Assembly: GCA_019916065.1 (NCBI GenBank)
Contig: CM034233.1
Location: 47,942,141-48,006,140 of the forward strand
DNA from: Vitellaria paradoxa
Taxonomy: Eukaryota > Streptophyta > Magnoliopsida > Ericales > Sapotaceae
Reading direction: 5' to 3'
DNA: 64,000 nt
The notes beneath the pieces were generated by a model. It did not search any database. It was not told the origin of the DNA and worked only from the letters and a program-made list of their open reading frames with translations. The translations under genes were made by a program, and so were the position numbers. Shown piece after piece: positions 34,998 through 46,577 of the stretch (its first letter is position 1; each line of letters opens with the position of its first letter).

Positions 34998-36470
34998 CCT
35001 TAGAAACAACTATGTATATTTAAAACTCTGTAGCAACTAAGTCTACCCCTAAGATTCCCACTGAGTTGTCGACTGGATAATGTCACAGTCTATAATATGA
35101 TGAGATATGGGCCTACCCTGTATACATGTTGAAGGGCAAGACCAGTAAGCTAGAATCGAGATAAGAATTAAGCTATTTCATAGGGTATCCAAAAGAATAA
35201 AGGGTCGGCTATTTTGTAATCCTAGAGAGCAGAAGGTGTTTGTTAGCATGAATGCTATCTTTCTAAAAGATGATTATATTATGGACAAGAAACCTAAGAG
35301 ACGAGTTCAGCTAGATGAGAGAGATAGTTCTTATCCATAGGTCATTAACAACATCATTCCCAAGGATACTTCACACGTGATGTTACCCACTTCTTTTGTT
35401 ACACTGGAACCTCGTTATAATGGGAGGATTGTTAGGGCACCTGATAGGTATATGTTCTTTGGAGAGAATCTCCAAGGAGATCAATAACTTGATCCTTCTA
35501 GCTATAATAAGTCTATTTCTGATACAGATACAGATTACTAGCAAAAGCTATGAAAGTTAAAATGGAGTCTATGTACTCCAATTAAGTTTGGAAACTTGTA
35601 GAACCACTTACCAATGTTAAACCTATTGGCTGTAAGTGGGTTTACAAAAGAAAAAAAGGATCAAATGTGTCTGTTGAGACCTATAAGGCTAGGCTAGTGG
35701 CTAAAGGGTTTAATTAGAAAAAAGGTGTCAGCTATGAGGAAACTTTTTCGCCAATTGCTATGTTTAAGTCTATTCATATCCTCTTGTCCATTACAGCTTA
35801 TCTCGATTATGAGATTTGGCAAATGGATGTCAAGAGGACATTTTTTAATGGCCATCTTGATGAAGACATCAATATGATGCAACCCGAAAGGTTCATAGTT
35901 AGGGGTTAGAAGCATAGGGTATGTAATATCTATTTTGATCAAGCGATCAAATCATTTAATTTTGATCAAAATCAAGATGAACTTTGTGTGTATAAGAAGA
36001 GCAGTGTGATCATGGTGGTTTTCTTAGTCCTATATGTGGATGACATTTTACTCATTGGGAATGATATTGGTATGTTATCCATATTTAAGGTTTGGTTAGC
36101 GAAACAGTTTGATATGAAAGACTTAGGAGAGGCTAGCTACATTCTTGGGATCAAGCTTTTATGAGATCGTAAGAATAGGATGTCAAGCCTATCTCAGACT
36201 GTATATATTGACAAGATACTAGTCAAGTATTCTATGCATAACTCTAAGAAGGGTATAATATATTTCAGGCAATAGGGTGCCTTCATCTAAAAGCCAATGT
36301 CCTAAGACACCTCTAGAAGAGAAGCATATGAAGAAAGTCCCTTATACTTCGTCACTAGGGAGTCTATTGTATGCGATGCTATGTACTAGACCGGATATTT
36401 GGTTTGCGGTAGGCATGGTCATGGGTATCAACCTAATCATGGACCAGAACATTAGATTGCTGTAAAGTAT
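34998..36470 (+). pseudogene. Copia integrase end and reverse transcriptase remnant
   Basis: After the solo LTR the end of integrase continues (ETTMYI, then RISGYPKE-like and a FxGYPK region near 35180). RT begins with KLVEPLTNVKPIGCKWVYKRK at 35590, then YKARLVAKGF, YEETFSPIAMFKSI, WQMDVKRTFFNGHL, and the catalytic YVDDIL at 36033-36050. Stops and a frameshift near 35905-35940 break it. Confidence 0.85.
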
Positions 36471-36990
36471 ATTCTTATGTACTTGAGAAAAACTAAAGAC
36501 TATATGCTGGTTTACGGGGGTAGAGACTTAGCTCCTATTGGATACACTGATTCAGACTTTATGTCAAATAAAGATTCCCAAAAATCAACATTTGGTTACG
36601 TGTTTACCCTTAGTGGAAGAGCTATCAGTTGGAGAAGTATTAAGCAACAGCGTATTGCTGATTTTACCACTGAAGCTGAGTATATAGCAGCTTCAGAAGT
36701 GGCTAAGGAGGTGCTCAAGAAGTTTCTTATAGAACTAGGATCGATACCACTGACTAAGTCACCTATTATGCTTTATTGTGATAATAGTGGGGCTGTAGCT
36801 CAATCCAAAGAGCCAAGAAATCACAAGGGTAGGAAGCACATAAAAAGTATCACTTAGTCATAGACATTGTTTATGGAGTTGACATTATTATGACAAAGAT
36901 TACATCAGTGGATAACTTAACTTATCCTTTTACCAAGGCCTTGCCTACAATGGTTTTTGAGTCTCATGTTGATGGGATGGGGGTAAAATG
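36471..36990 (+). pseudogene. Copia RNase H remnant
   Basis: The longest intact copia frame here reads MYLRKTKDYMLVYGGRDLAPIGYTDSDF, SQKSTFGYVFTLSGRAISWRS, TTEAEYIAASEVAKE and LYCDNSGAVAQSKEP. The catalytic D, E and D of RNase H are all present. Downstream, HLVIDIVYGVDIIMTKITSVDNL-like residues reach the 3' end in a shifted frame. Confidence 0.9.
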
Positions 36991-37011
36991 TAACAAGTCA
37001 ATGACTTAAGT

Positions 37012-37024
37012 TCAAATGGGAGTT
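37012..37024 (+). promoter_or_regulatory. Copia polypurine tract
   Basis: The purine-rich run AAATGGGAGTT precedes TGTTGAGATG of the 3' LTR directly. Confidence 0.7.
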
Positions 37025-38302
37025 TGTTGAGATGTATGCCTAAAGTCATATATTAGATGATGAGCTGATTTTAGTTTAATAAAGAATTCTTATTTAGTTT
37101 ATCTAAAGTTTGTTTATTACTTATGAATTCATGTATTTCATGTGATGAATGTAATCCTTAATTGATTAATGAACTTGATTTATGTGTATGAAAGTGTTTC
37201 ATATAAAGGAGATATGAATCTAGGTATTGATCAATCAAGATTTGTTTGTAGTAAGTGTTGAGATTGAGACATCTCAACTGAAAGATTGTAACATTTTAGA
37301 TTTCTATATGATAGAATAATTTATCTCAATCATTAGAGTAGTGGACTTTGAATCTAAAGTGTTAGTGTGGAAGACACTGAATGGGACAATAATAAGAAAC
37401 ACATCTAAGCTATGCTATCCCTATTGATGTATTTCTTATGTTCACTCTAAATATTTACTCTAGATCCTGAGAGAGTGATGGATACTATTTTATGTAATGA
37501 TAACTTTAATTCATCAAGTGTGAGGCTGATTATCATTAGGCCAATACCTCAGTATTTTGGGAAATCATTGCTTAAACTAGGGAACATACACTTATCAAGA
37601 AGGAATCCACAATCTCATTTGAGATAGAAATATTATCCATATTAAAAATATTAACTAATCATTAAATCCGGATCTGGTCGTTTTAATAATATGTCATTGA
37701 GATGATGACCAACACAAAATGATTAGAATAAAAGTTCTTAATATATAGAGGGAGGTATCAATTGGAATTGGATAGCTTCTTAATTCTAATTGTCTCTATA
37801 TCTAGTGGAGGGGCTTAATTACAGAATTAAAGAGTGAACAAGGTGTTTTATGAAATTATTTTAAAAAGTTAGGATTGGAGTTCAGTTATACCTTTGTAGT
37901 GGAGTAACGTATAATTATTAGGGGATGTATTTGTAATTATGAGATAATTATGGATAATTTCCTAATTAGCCAACTTAAGTTTATTCACACCTAAGTCCTC
38001 TACTCTTGTCTATATAAAGGATCAGCTTGTTAGGTTGCCCACACAACCCTAGATGTCAGAAAAACCTTAAAAGGATCTTAATAAGATGAAGAGCAGAAAA
38101 TCTAGGAGTTTGAACCGTCAGGAAAGAAAAGTTCAAGAAACCAAGATCAAATCAAGAAACAATATAAGGTCAGTTTTGTTTATTTATTTGATTTCATTTT
38201 TTTTATTTTAAATGCAGTTACATAAGGAGTTTATATTCTTTCGTGCATGATCGATTTGAAAAAATTTTAAAAACCTATTTTGCTATGTCCTTGATTTCTA
38301 CA
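37025..38302 (+). mobile_element. Copia 3' LTR
   Basis: A 1278-bp LTR runs from TGTTGAGATG to TTTCTACA. It lacks the solo LTR found in the 5' copy, so that insertion came after this element integrated. A TATA-like CTATATAAAGGAT is at 38009-38021, matching the 5' copy. Confidence 0.9.
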
Positions 38303-38598
38303 AGCTGACCTTCCGAGCTAGCAAGGCAGTAGTCAAGTTGAGGTACTTGGTCTGGACAATGAACCAACTAAGCGTCGAGCTGAACAGTTTTGTTTATTTA
38401 TTTGATTTTGTTTTTTTTATTTTAAATACAGTTACATAAGAAGTTTATATTCTTTCGTGCATGATCGATTTGAAAAAATTTTAAAAACCTGTTTTGCTAT
38501 GTCCTTGATTTCTACAAGCTGACCTTCCGAGCTAGCAAGGCAGTAGCCAAGCTGAGGTACTTGGTCTGGACAATGAACCAACTAAGCGTCGAGCTGAA
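38171..38598 (+). repeat. 214-bp tandem duplication across the copia/Tat junction
   Basis: CAGTTTTGTTTATTTATTTG begins at 38171 and 38385, exactly 214 bp apart, and the copies are nearly identical. Each unit includes the last 130 bp of the copia LTR and the first 80 bp of resumed Tat LTR, so it formed after copia insertion. Confidence 0.95.
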
Positions 38599-38989
38599 CA
38601 GGGGGCGCGATTGTAGGAATTCTATAGCTGCAATCCCGTGATTTGCACCTGAATTACTAGAAATGAACCATTGTGAATCAAGTTAGGAGTCCAACGTTTG
38701 ATACGAATCTAACATTTTCCTTATCTAAATAAAGAATCTCAGCAAATCAGGGAGAGGATTTGGCTTCGATCCCAATTGAAGCCCTATAATAACCATCTAT
38801 AAATAAAGGCGATTTCCAGAGTCAAGTATGCAATCTTTTGCTATACTGTTACTTTGATAAATCAATTTCCCATTACTATTACTAACTTAGGTAGCAAAGA
38901 GTTTTTGATACACACCATAGTGGTGTTAAACAGCGTACAGATTCTCGGATCGAAATTTGGATCGAAGGTACGAGTTTTGATCATCATCA
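38303..38989 (+). mobile_element. Tat 3' LTR, right piece
   Basis: AGCTGACCTTCCGAGCTAG resumes Tat LTR sequence and is repeated at 38517 by the 214-bp duplication. From 38599 it runs without break to CATCATCA at 38989, matching 5720-6179. ATAAT (38990-38994) is the right target duplication of the whole Tat element. Confidence 0.9.
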
Positions 38990-38994
38990 ATAAT

Positions 38995-39923
38995 CCAAAA
39001 AACATTGGGTCGTGACAGATCCTCTCTATAGACACTCACTTATCAAGACATTAACAGTGATTGATTGAACCATCGAACAGAAGAATAGTACTCATTCCAA
39101 ACCATATGCACCTATTCTCATCACTTTCCTCCTCTGCTCATGCGCCTGGTTCTTCACATTCAGCGGGTTCATCCTTATCTTCTACTCTGGCTAATAATCT
39201 TTCGCCAGTTTATAACTTGGCTTCAATTAGAGCTACGCTGGCTCGACTTGAGAAGGAGCAATGGACTTTCCATGCTGACGTCACTAATTGCCTATGCTCA
39301 AATTTAGGGAAGATAGGATGAGATGTCTCATAGTCTCTCACTGATTCAGGAGTACTTCCCTACTTTTGGCTTTCTTTATCTTAACGTGGAAGCTCTACAG
39401 GACCTAGATAATGGCATAATTGATGCATGATAGTGGTTTAGTTTAAGTGACTTAGATTAATGCTTTTCATTCTCTCTATCTCTCTCTCTTTCTTTTTTCA
39501 AGTATGTATACCCTACCTCTCTCTCTCTCTAAATCTTTATAACTTGTCATGATGGTATTTTTTTTTGGTTGTTTTTAGTCTTCCCCATCAATTCCTGTAA
39601 AAAAGAAAAAAAAAAAAAAAAAGGATGAGACATATGTTATAGATGATGATAGACATTTCTTCTTATTTTCATGGATGAATGAGATGTTTGGCTTTTATGG
39701 TTTATGAATATGGATTCTTATGGATGAGATATTTTCATTGTTTTATATTTTTAATCCCATATATCTGATGCCTTTACGTGTTTGGTTGAAGCATTGTAGA
39801 GATTTTGAGGTTATTTCAATGGTTTTGATGTTAAAGTTTTGGTTTGATTAGTATTTTGTTTTAAGAATAAGGATGTAATCTTAATTTCTTTTTGTTTAGT
39901 ATAGAATTGATCAAGGGGGAGAT
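38995..39923 (+). mobile_element. Probable SIRE/Maximus-like copia 3' internal region
   Basis: The region ends in AAGGGGGAGAT at 39914-39924, the polypurine tract form of SIRE/Maximus elements, right before an LTR start. A short open frame at 39061-39321 contains a Ser-rich tract followed by LASIRATLARLEKEQ, a coiled-coil-like piece as seen in the extra 3' ORF of such elements. CT-rich microsatellites (39471-39530) and an A-run (39605-39622) follow. The Tat element appears to have inserted into this one. Confidence 0.4.
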
Positions 39924-40660
39924 TGTTAAATTATATTACATTAAATTGGTAATACATGGTCAAAAGATTATTTTAATCCATGTAAAATTAAACGTAGGCT
40001 AAGACGTTAAACTTTTGTATTAGAATAGACATTTTTAGAACCTCAAAAATGCTAGAAAATCATGTATTTATAAAAATTTCGCAAAAAATGCTGTAATATT
40101 CGGTAGATATGGGCATGAACTCGAGGGATAGTGCTTAAGAGTTTTGGCAAGCTTCCAAGAGCACAAAGGCTCATGGGATCTTGCCGCATGCTCGCTCCCA
40201 TGAGCGGTGATTTTTCAATTTTAATACTATGTTCGGAAGACCTATTCACTTAGGATTTCATGTTTTTAGAGCATCTATTGGATTTCTAGAAGAGAAACAC
40301 ATTAAGAGCAGTATTGCAATTCAAATACATAGGCTTTCCCTCATTTTCAGGCAATAACTCTTCATAGTCTTTATGTGTTGGTGATTCAAAGGATTTTCAG
40401 ATCTTACATATTGTGAATTTAGCATTTACCATGGATTTGATTAATTTTCAATGATTTAGATATTGGTCTTTTACTTGAATTTGGTGCATCGATGATTCAA
40501 CTAATGAATCAACTAGTATAGATTTGTGAATTCGAAACAATTGAGAAATTGAATTTTCGTAACCGATATTGTATTTATAATGAAAGGCTCAAGCTTTTTT
40601 CACTTGGGTTTTGCTTTGCCTCGTTAGTTATACTTTCTTATTAATTATCAAATTGTTGAT
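39924..40660 (+). mobile_element. SIRE-like copia LTR (right end uncertain)
   Basis: It starts TGTTAAATTATATT after the polypurine tract. A patch with CTCGAG, GGCAAGCTTCC and CATGAGCG words lies at 40105-40212. The LTR end is not clear; sequence becomes plain AT-rich DNA near 40660. Confidence 0.5.
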
Positions 40661-41417
40661 ATATCTAATATATGATTTTTCAAAAAAAATTTAAAAGAAT
40701 TACTTATATTTTTATTAAGGGATAATTATTTTTTTAACATCTATACTTAAAATAAAAATCATTTACATCTACTAAACTTTAAAAATCTATCTTTACACCT
40801 CTTATACTTTTAACTAAAGTAAAAATATTAAAACATATATTAATGATAATAATTTGGTTCTTAGTAATTTTTAAAAATTACATTTACATATATCTAATTT
40901 TGTCTGATTTTTAATAAAAATTTTTGTCTTTTCATTTGAAATTTTAACATAATTTATAACTTTATTTTAGTTCAAAATATAGTATGTGCAAATGTAAGTA
41001 TTTGAAGTTTATCGGGATGTAAACGATTTTCACCTTAGATACAAAAAATAAAAAAACAATTTCTCCTATTGTTAATAAAAATATAATATTTTAATAAATA
41101 TTGAATACAAAATTTTTGTAAGTAATTTTGTATTTTTGAAGAATACTCCTTAAATAAAAATCTTTGAAATATTTTATATTAAACGAAAAAATTATATCAT
41201 TTTTATAAATAAATACATAAAAAAGACACGGTCAACAAATTCGTCCGACATGCCCCCACTAACACTGAGGCGGTACTGGTTTGGGCCTAGACCCAGCACC
41301 ATTGAACTATCCAATGACGGGAAATTGGGGCTGAGGACAGAAGTACGAATTTACTCTCATTCTCAAAGAAAGGGGGAAAAAAATATTAAGAGAAGGCGTG
41401 AAAATGATAGATGGTCT

Positions 41418-41740
41418 CCACCACTTCGGTTGGTATATATGGGTTCATTGAATGTGTAAAATACACATGCGATATATGTTTATACATATATACAAATACA
41501 TACACATATATATGTATATGTATATGTGGTCTGATCTCCGCCACTTTAAAAGGAACAATAATCAATTGGATTTCCACCACTTCGGTTGGTATATTTGGGT
41601 TGCGGTGAGTGTGATCCGCTTCATTGAATGTCTAAAATACACATACTATATCTATACATACACACGTACATATATATATATATATATAGAGTCTGATCTC
41701 CGCCACTTTAAAATGAACACAATGATCAATTGGACCGCCA
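41418..41740. repeat. Tandem duplication of about 156-163 bp with TA microsatellite
   Basis: CCACCACTTCGGTTGGTATAT occurs at 41418 and 41574, and TGATCTCCGCCACTTTAAAA follows in both units at about 41532 and 41693. Each unit has its own (TA)n/(CATA)n run, which accounts for the length difference. Confidence 0.85.
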
Positions 41741-43704
41741 AAAGAATCGGAGCCATTATCAGTGACCGACCATCTATTCCATTACGGTAGAACTATCATC
41801 GGCAGAACCTGGTCGATGACTTTCTTTAACAACCTCATGATCTCCCCCAACTTATTTTGATCCAATAAAATAAAAATGAAAATAAACATTATTGAGAACT
41901 TTAAAACAATAGAATGATTTCTTTTTTAATATTTTTTATATTAATCAAAATTAATTACTACTAAAAATACATAATAATGATTGACTATTAAAATTAAAAT
42001 TATTTATTTTTTATTATATAAATAAATAATAATTTTTTATTAATATTATTTATTACTATTTATTCAAATTAAAATAAATTACTATTAAATTAATAATTTG
42101 TTACTATTTTTCCTATCAAATTTTACCGCCAAAAGGATAGTTACAAAAAATAATTACTAATTACAAAAATAAGGATATAAATAATTTATAATTTTAATAA
42201 ACTCAATTATTTTTTATAACATTTATTATAAATTAATTTTTAAATTGGTAAAGAGAGTAAGAGAAGAATAAAATTTATATATATATATGTATTTATTTAT
42301 TTATTTTTTCTTTTATTTGAGGGTATTTTGGTCTTAGTGAATTTATATTATACAGCAGGTTGACCTGATCTTATTCCATCCAATTAATTTAATGGTATTT
42401 AAACAGAATTCCTTTTATATAAATAGATGAATGAATAATTGAAAATTAATATAATTAAATGGGTGTCAGTGTAATTGATTCTTATTATTATTGTTGTTGT
42501 TATTGTTTAAGGAGAATAAAGGCTGAAGCAAAAGATATATTTAAATATATGATTGTTTTCTTTAAAATATATTTGTTTCTAATGATTATTTAACAAAGTA
42601 ATAAAAAATGCGAAGAGCAATATTTAAAGAGAAAAAAGTAATTAATAGAGATGAATTGATTACATTTATTTATTATTTTTTTTTTTTTCGCTTTTCTTTT
42701 CTTCCATTCTCTTCGCCTGTTCACCACACAAGATAACTTTTTTCTCCTTTCTCTTATTCGTCTAGCGTTCTCCCATTATAAAAGGTTTCTCGATCACCAA
42801 TTAAAAATATTTCCTTTTTAAAAGTATTCAACACATTACATTACTTTTTTATAATTTTAAAAACCTTGTCCCACCTCTATGAAATCAAATGCACAACTAT
42901 GTGAGTAGATAAATACTTACCATCTGAGATATTTCTTGGTCTCTTATGCTTTAAATGTTTCTACATGCAAACAAAGTGGCTGAATTTTTAGGGGTCTCTT
43001 GCTCGTGAACTTTTTGACAAAATTGATCCAAATTCCGAAATCCCACTTTGGTTTATTCTCAATCTGTCAATTTTCCTTGGATGTTTGGATGACGCGAAAT
43101 TCTAAGTAACATTTTAATAATTCCAGTGGCACCACATTTTTTCATTTGTTCTCTTACCTTTTTTTTTTAATCTTTTATTTATCGATTTGTTTGTTTACAT
43201 TTTGAAGTTGGTGATTTGATAAGGTTAGCCTGGTGTCAACGATATAAACTTTCTTTACATGCGTTTTCTTTGCTTCATCTGTGGAAACCCCCCCCCCCCG
43301 GGGTGGTGAAGATGAGAAAAATAAATAAATAAATAAAATTTTACTTTAAATTAGCTCAAAAAAGGAGAAAAAATAAATAAATTAACCGAGAAAAGAGATC
43401 TTTCACTTTTAACTATCAAAATTTCCTTCAATTTCTCTTGGCTTACCAATCGTTTATTCTAATTAACTTTATTTAAGTTAGAGAAATGACTAAGAAGTGC
43501 TTTTTTTTTTCTTTTTCCTTTCGTTTTCATCTCCTTTCCTTTCTTGCGTCATTTCCAAACTTTAAAAAAAAAAAAATCTAACTTACATTAACTTTTTCTC
43601 AATTTTGATTAAATACAAATAAACTCCCAGTTATTTGATTTTAAAATGGTATCCTAATTTACAGATTAATGCCCATAATATACATGTGGAGTTTACTTTC
43701 GTTT

Positions 43705-45010
43705 GAGAGCACCACATTTATATTTGCCATCACTTGAGTGATAGAGAACTATGTATTACTTGCATAAAATAGTAGGTTTACTTAATATGAGAACTTTAAA
43801 AATCGTATTAGCATAGGTTCAAAGTTAACAATCATGCTATTTTACTTAATATGAGAACTTTAAAAATCGTATTAGCATAGGTTCAAAGTTAACAATCATG
43901 CTATTTTGATCGGATCATTACCAAATGGTATCGGAACCAATGCAATTAGAAATGTGGGCTATAGGGAGATATATACATGCATAAAAAATGAAATTAAAGA
44001 TTCTGACAAACTAGCAATTTGCAAGTTTTGATGAGGTCTTGACAAAAAAGCATCATGATCAAAACCTAGTAGAGAGTGTGGTTGGGCTCAATGCGAGGAC
44101 ATATTTCCTTGGAGATGGATCAATTATGAAATCCATGAGTGAGACTTGGTTTGAAAGCACCACACACACATATATATATGTCTTACGTTGCCTGGATGAT
44201 GGACTATTATGTGCTGTATATGTAAGGTACTAGATTTACCTGGTATGAGATCCTTTAAATTTGTGCAAGTTTTGACCAAAATCAAACAATATCATAGTAT
44301 TTGGATCGAGTCATTACAAAATGTTATCAGAGCCAAGCCCAGCTAGCTAGAAGTGTGGGCACACAATCACGCATGCTCGAAAGAGTATTGTGATGAATTG
44401 ACTATGTATTGGGAAGTTGATGAGAGGCCACCTAACTACCACAGAGGTGTAGTAAAACTTCTTTCATCCCACATTTATCTTGGTGTGGTCAAGCAACATT
44501 CTATATATAATGACATGTTTTAAGGTCATGCAGGTCGATACCTAAAAAGAGTAATATTATACTATTTTGATGGGTCATGATAAAAAGGTATCATGGATAA
44601 AGTCCAACCAAAAATGTTTGGACGAGCAAAATGTAGGTACATTTTGCATTTGAGATAGGTGGATTGTGGAACCCATGAGTAATAATTGGCTTGAAAGCAC
44701 CACATCCATGTGTGTCATCCCAACACTTAAGGTGATGAAGTGCTATGTATTATATACGTAAGGCATCAGATCTACTTAGTATTAGGCTTAAAATGAAAAC
44801 TATCATATCATTTAAATTCAATTGTTACGAAAATGATATTAGAGCTAAACTTAGTCTAAAATACGAGCTGCATGGGATTGTCTTGTCAAAAGGGAGAAAA
44901 TTGCAATGGATACGTGTGTAGGCAAGCCGATGAGAGGCTACTGAGTTACTGAAGAGGCGTCGTGAAATTTCCTCCATCCTATATCACTTGAGTATGGGAA
45001 GAGGATGTGC
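43705..45010. repeat. Diverged repeat of about 0.45-0.54 kb, three copies
   Basis: GARAGCACCACA starts at 43705, 44153 and 44693. Each copy then has a GTATTAY block, a TTACTTAATATGAG-like block, and a core resembling GGTATCAGAGCC (43928, 44325, 44829). Two copies also carry GATGAGAGGCYAC further on. No LTR flanks them. The family is not recognised. Confidence 0.6.
43777..43904. repeat. 64-bp exact tandem duplication
   Basis: Units 43777-43840 and 43841-43904 are identical at every base, from TTTACTTAATATGAG to CAATCATGCTAT. It lies in the first copy of the larger diverged repeat and must be recent. Confidence 0.95.
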
Positions 45011-45754
45011 CAAATAAGTAGGACTTACATTTAAATGGTACAATACATTTTAAAGTTGTACGTGTTATGATCCAAAGATGATTGTATTATACCATTTGAA
45101 TAGAATTATAATTACATAAACTTTGATGTAAGATTATTATGAAATATTAAACGAAAATAATTACATCATTAAAATAATATACTTATTTTTGCTCCATCTT
45201 AAATATGCAAAAGTGCAAAAAGGTTTTCATGTTTAATTTTATTTGGTGAAAATTCTCATCAATTTTTATGTTTGGAATTAAAATAAGATTTTATAATTTA
45301 AATTTAATTTCGTTTCATAACTAAATTTTGAAAATTTTATATCATTTCAAATTTAACCTAAAATAATAAAATTTAATGAGAATATATTCATCTTTTCTAA
45401 GGTCATATAAGTAAGTATACAAATTTACTCTCATATATTATATTTTTTATAATTTTTTTATTTCCTATTAATATGGTCAAATTTAATATTTCTCTTAAAT
45501 CAATCCAACTCTTAAATTCAAGTATATTTCCAAACACAAAATTTTATTTATCAAATTAAATCAAATCAATTTTTCATTTTCAAGTAACGGCAATTTTAAG
45601 AGAAATATTTTCTAGCAGAATGTAAAAGAATTTAGGGGAATAAAAAGTTACAATGAGTTGATAAGGTATTTCTCGATTTTTTTATATATACAAAATGTAT
45701 ATTAAGAAATTATTTTGTTGATACTTGCTACTATTTCCTTTTTTTTTTTTTTTC

Positions 45755-45872
45755 TTGAAAGGTAAAGTTGTTCTTTTTTTTTTTTTTTTTTAAGAGGGAG
45801 GGAGAAGACTCGAATTCGAGTCATGAACGGACAAGAGAGACTCTCAACTATTAAACTATAGTTCATGCTCCT
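45755..45872 (-). mobile_element. SINE-like remnant with poly(A) tail
   Basis: On the minus strand, GAACTATAGTTTAATAGTTG resembles a tRNA-type A box region, GACTCGAATTCGAGTC about 40 bases later resembles a B box, and CTCCCTCCCTCTTAAAA leads to a run of more than 20 A. The whole is about 100 bp, short for a plant SINE, so it may be truncated or a different class of repeat. Confidence 0.35.
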
Positions 45873-46376
45873 TGCTACTATTTCCGTTTAATATCTCGTG
45901 AGACACTGACGGTTTTAGTTAAATGTTAAAAGCATTTATAAATTACGGTGTTTTTAGCATAAAAGATTTTGAAGGAAAAACGCGTTCAACAAGTAAATGA
46001 AGCGAAACAAGAGGACAGATCCTTAACGGCCAACAACACCGGCTAGAGAAGGATTTACATTTAATTAAAAAAAGTTGGGAATTATTTTTTTAATAGACAA
46101 AAAAATAATAAATAATAAACAAAATATAAAATCCTCAATATTCTTTGTTTGTTTTTTCATCATCATTGTACAATGAAACGAAAATAGCAGATAATACTTT
46201 CATGCATTTAACAGAGGAGAAGGGAGATTTATATAAAAACATATGCATTTTTAGGTTAAAAGTTTTAGTTTATTATATTAATATTGTAAAATTTTAATAC
46301 AAAATTTTATTTGCATTTTAATAGCACTTGGTAAAACCTATAAAAATATCATTTACGATAGAATTTTCATTCAAAC

Positions 46377-46402
46377 ATATATATATATATATATATATAT
46401 TA
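46377..46402. repeat. (TA)n microsatellite
   Basis: An uninterrupted ATAT run of about 24 bases lies 180 bp downstream of the SAUR stop codon. Confidence 0.95.
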
Positions 46403-46577
46403 AATTCCCGATTATAAATATGATAACAAAATACGCCCCCCTCAGTCATGAAATTACAGGGTAGTTAAAATTAGAAAGTAGAGCCAAAAAAAAAAAAAAA
46501 AAAAAACAAAAGATGAAAACTCTAAATAAAAAGCTAGCCTGGCAACACTTGCGGTTTTATATTTCATACTAGAATTT

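Larger units (their letters stand above)
27042..38302 (+). mobile_element. Ty1/copia retrotransposon inserted in Tat 3' LTR
   Basis: LTRs at 27042-29174 and 37025-38302 match apart from an 857-bp solo LTR in the first. The target duplication is AGCTA on the left and AGCTG on the right (38303-38307). PBS, gag, protease, a cut-down integrase, RT, RNase H and polypurine tract follow in copia order (integrase before RT). The polyprotein resembles Tork/TAR-type elements, but the lineage was not tested. Without insertions it would be about 8.3 kb. Confidence 0.9.
5631..38989 (+). mobile_element. Tat-lineage Ty3/gypsy retrotransposon, split by nested insertions
   Basis: The 549-bp 5' LTR (5631-6179) matches the split 3' LTR (26958-27041 plus 38308-38989). 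ATAAT flanks both outer ends (5626-5630 and 38990-38994), so this is a single insertion. Own sequence is 5631-12415, 24088-27041 and 38308-38989, about 10.4 kb, a normal length for the lineage. Lineage evidence is the CGTCTGTG primer binding site, the gag and protease style, a second archaeal-type RNase H after the RT/RNase H, a tandem repeat after integrase, and an antisense ORF before the 3' LTR. All coding parts are broken. Confidence 0.9.
40660..46570. other. AT-rich intergenic stretch, no gene seen
   Basis: No open frame of protein-like composition was found on either strand. It holds homopolymer and TA/ATTT microsatellites, a C-run at 43290-43299, three local tandem duplications described separately, and one SINE-like remnant. 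It contains no clear LTR and may be the native intergenic space left of the SAUR gene. Confidence 0.6.

Noticed and set aside
33300..35000. Whole nested LTR as part of a copia pol with spacer
   Set aside because: Exact CCTTA duplications and the resumed GYALETTM reading show that it is an insertion, not part of copia.
38303..38390. Second short Tat LTR fragment as an independent insertion
   Set aside because: The exact 214-bp period shows that it is a tandem duplication of the junction.
41230..41810. Possible 5' exon or promoter of a host gene
   Set aside because: Composition is higher in GC than the surroundings, but there is no frame with protein-like content and no splice-supported extension; it is mostly a tandem duplication.
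43290..43299. C-run followed by GGGG, possible G-quadruplex or assembly error
   Set aside because: A single homopolymer run is not enough to support a structure, and it is more likely a sequencing-length artefact. The same holds for the G-run near 47040.
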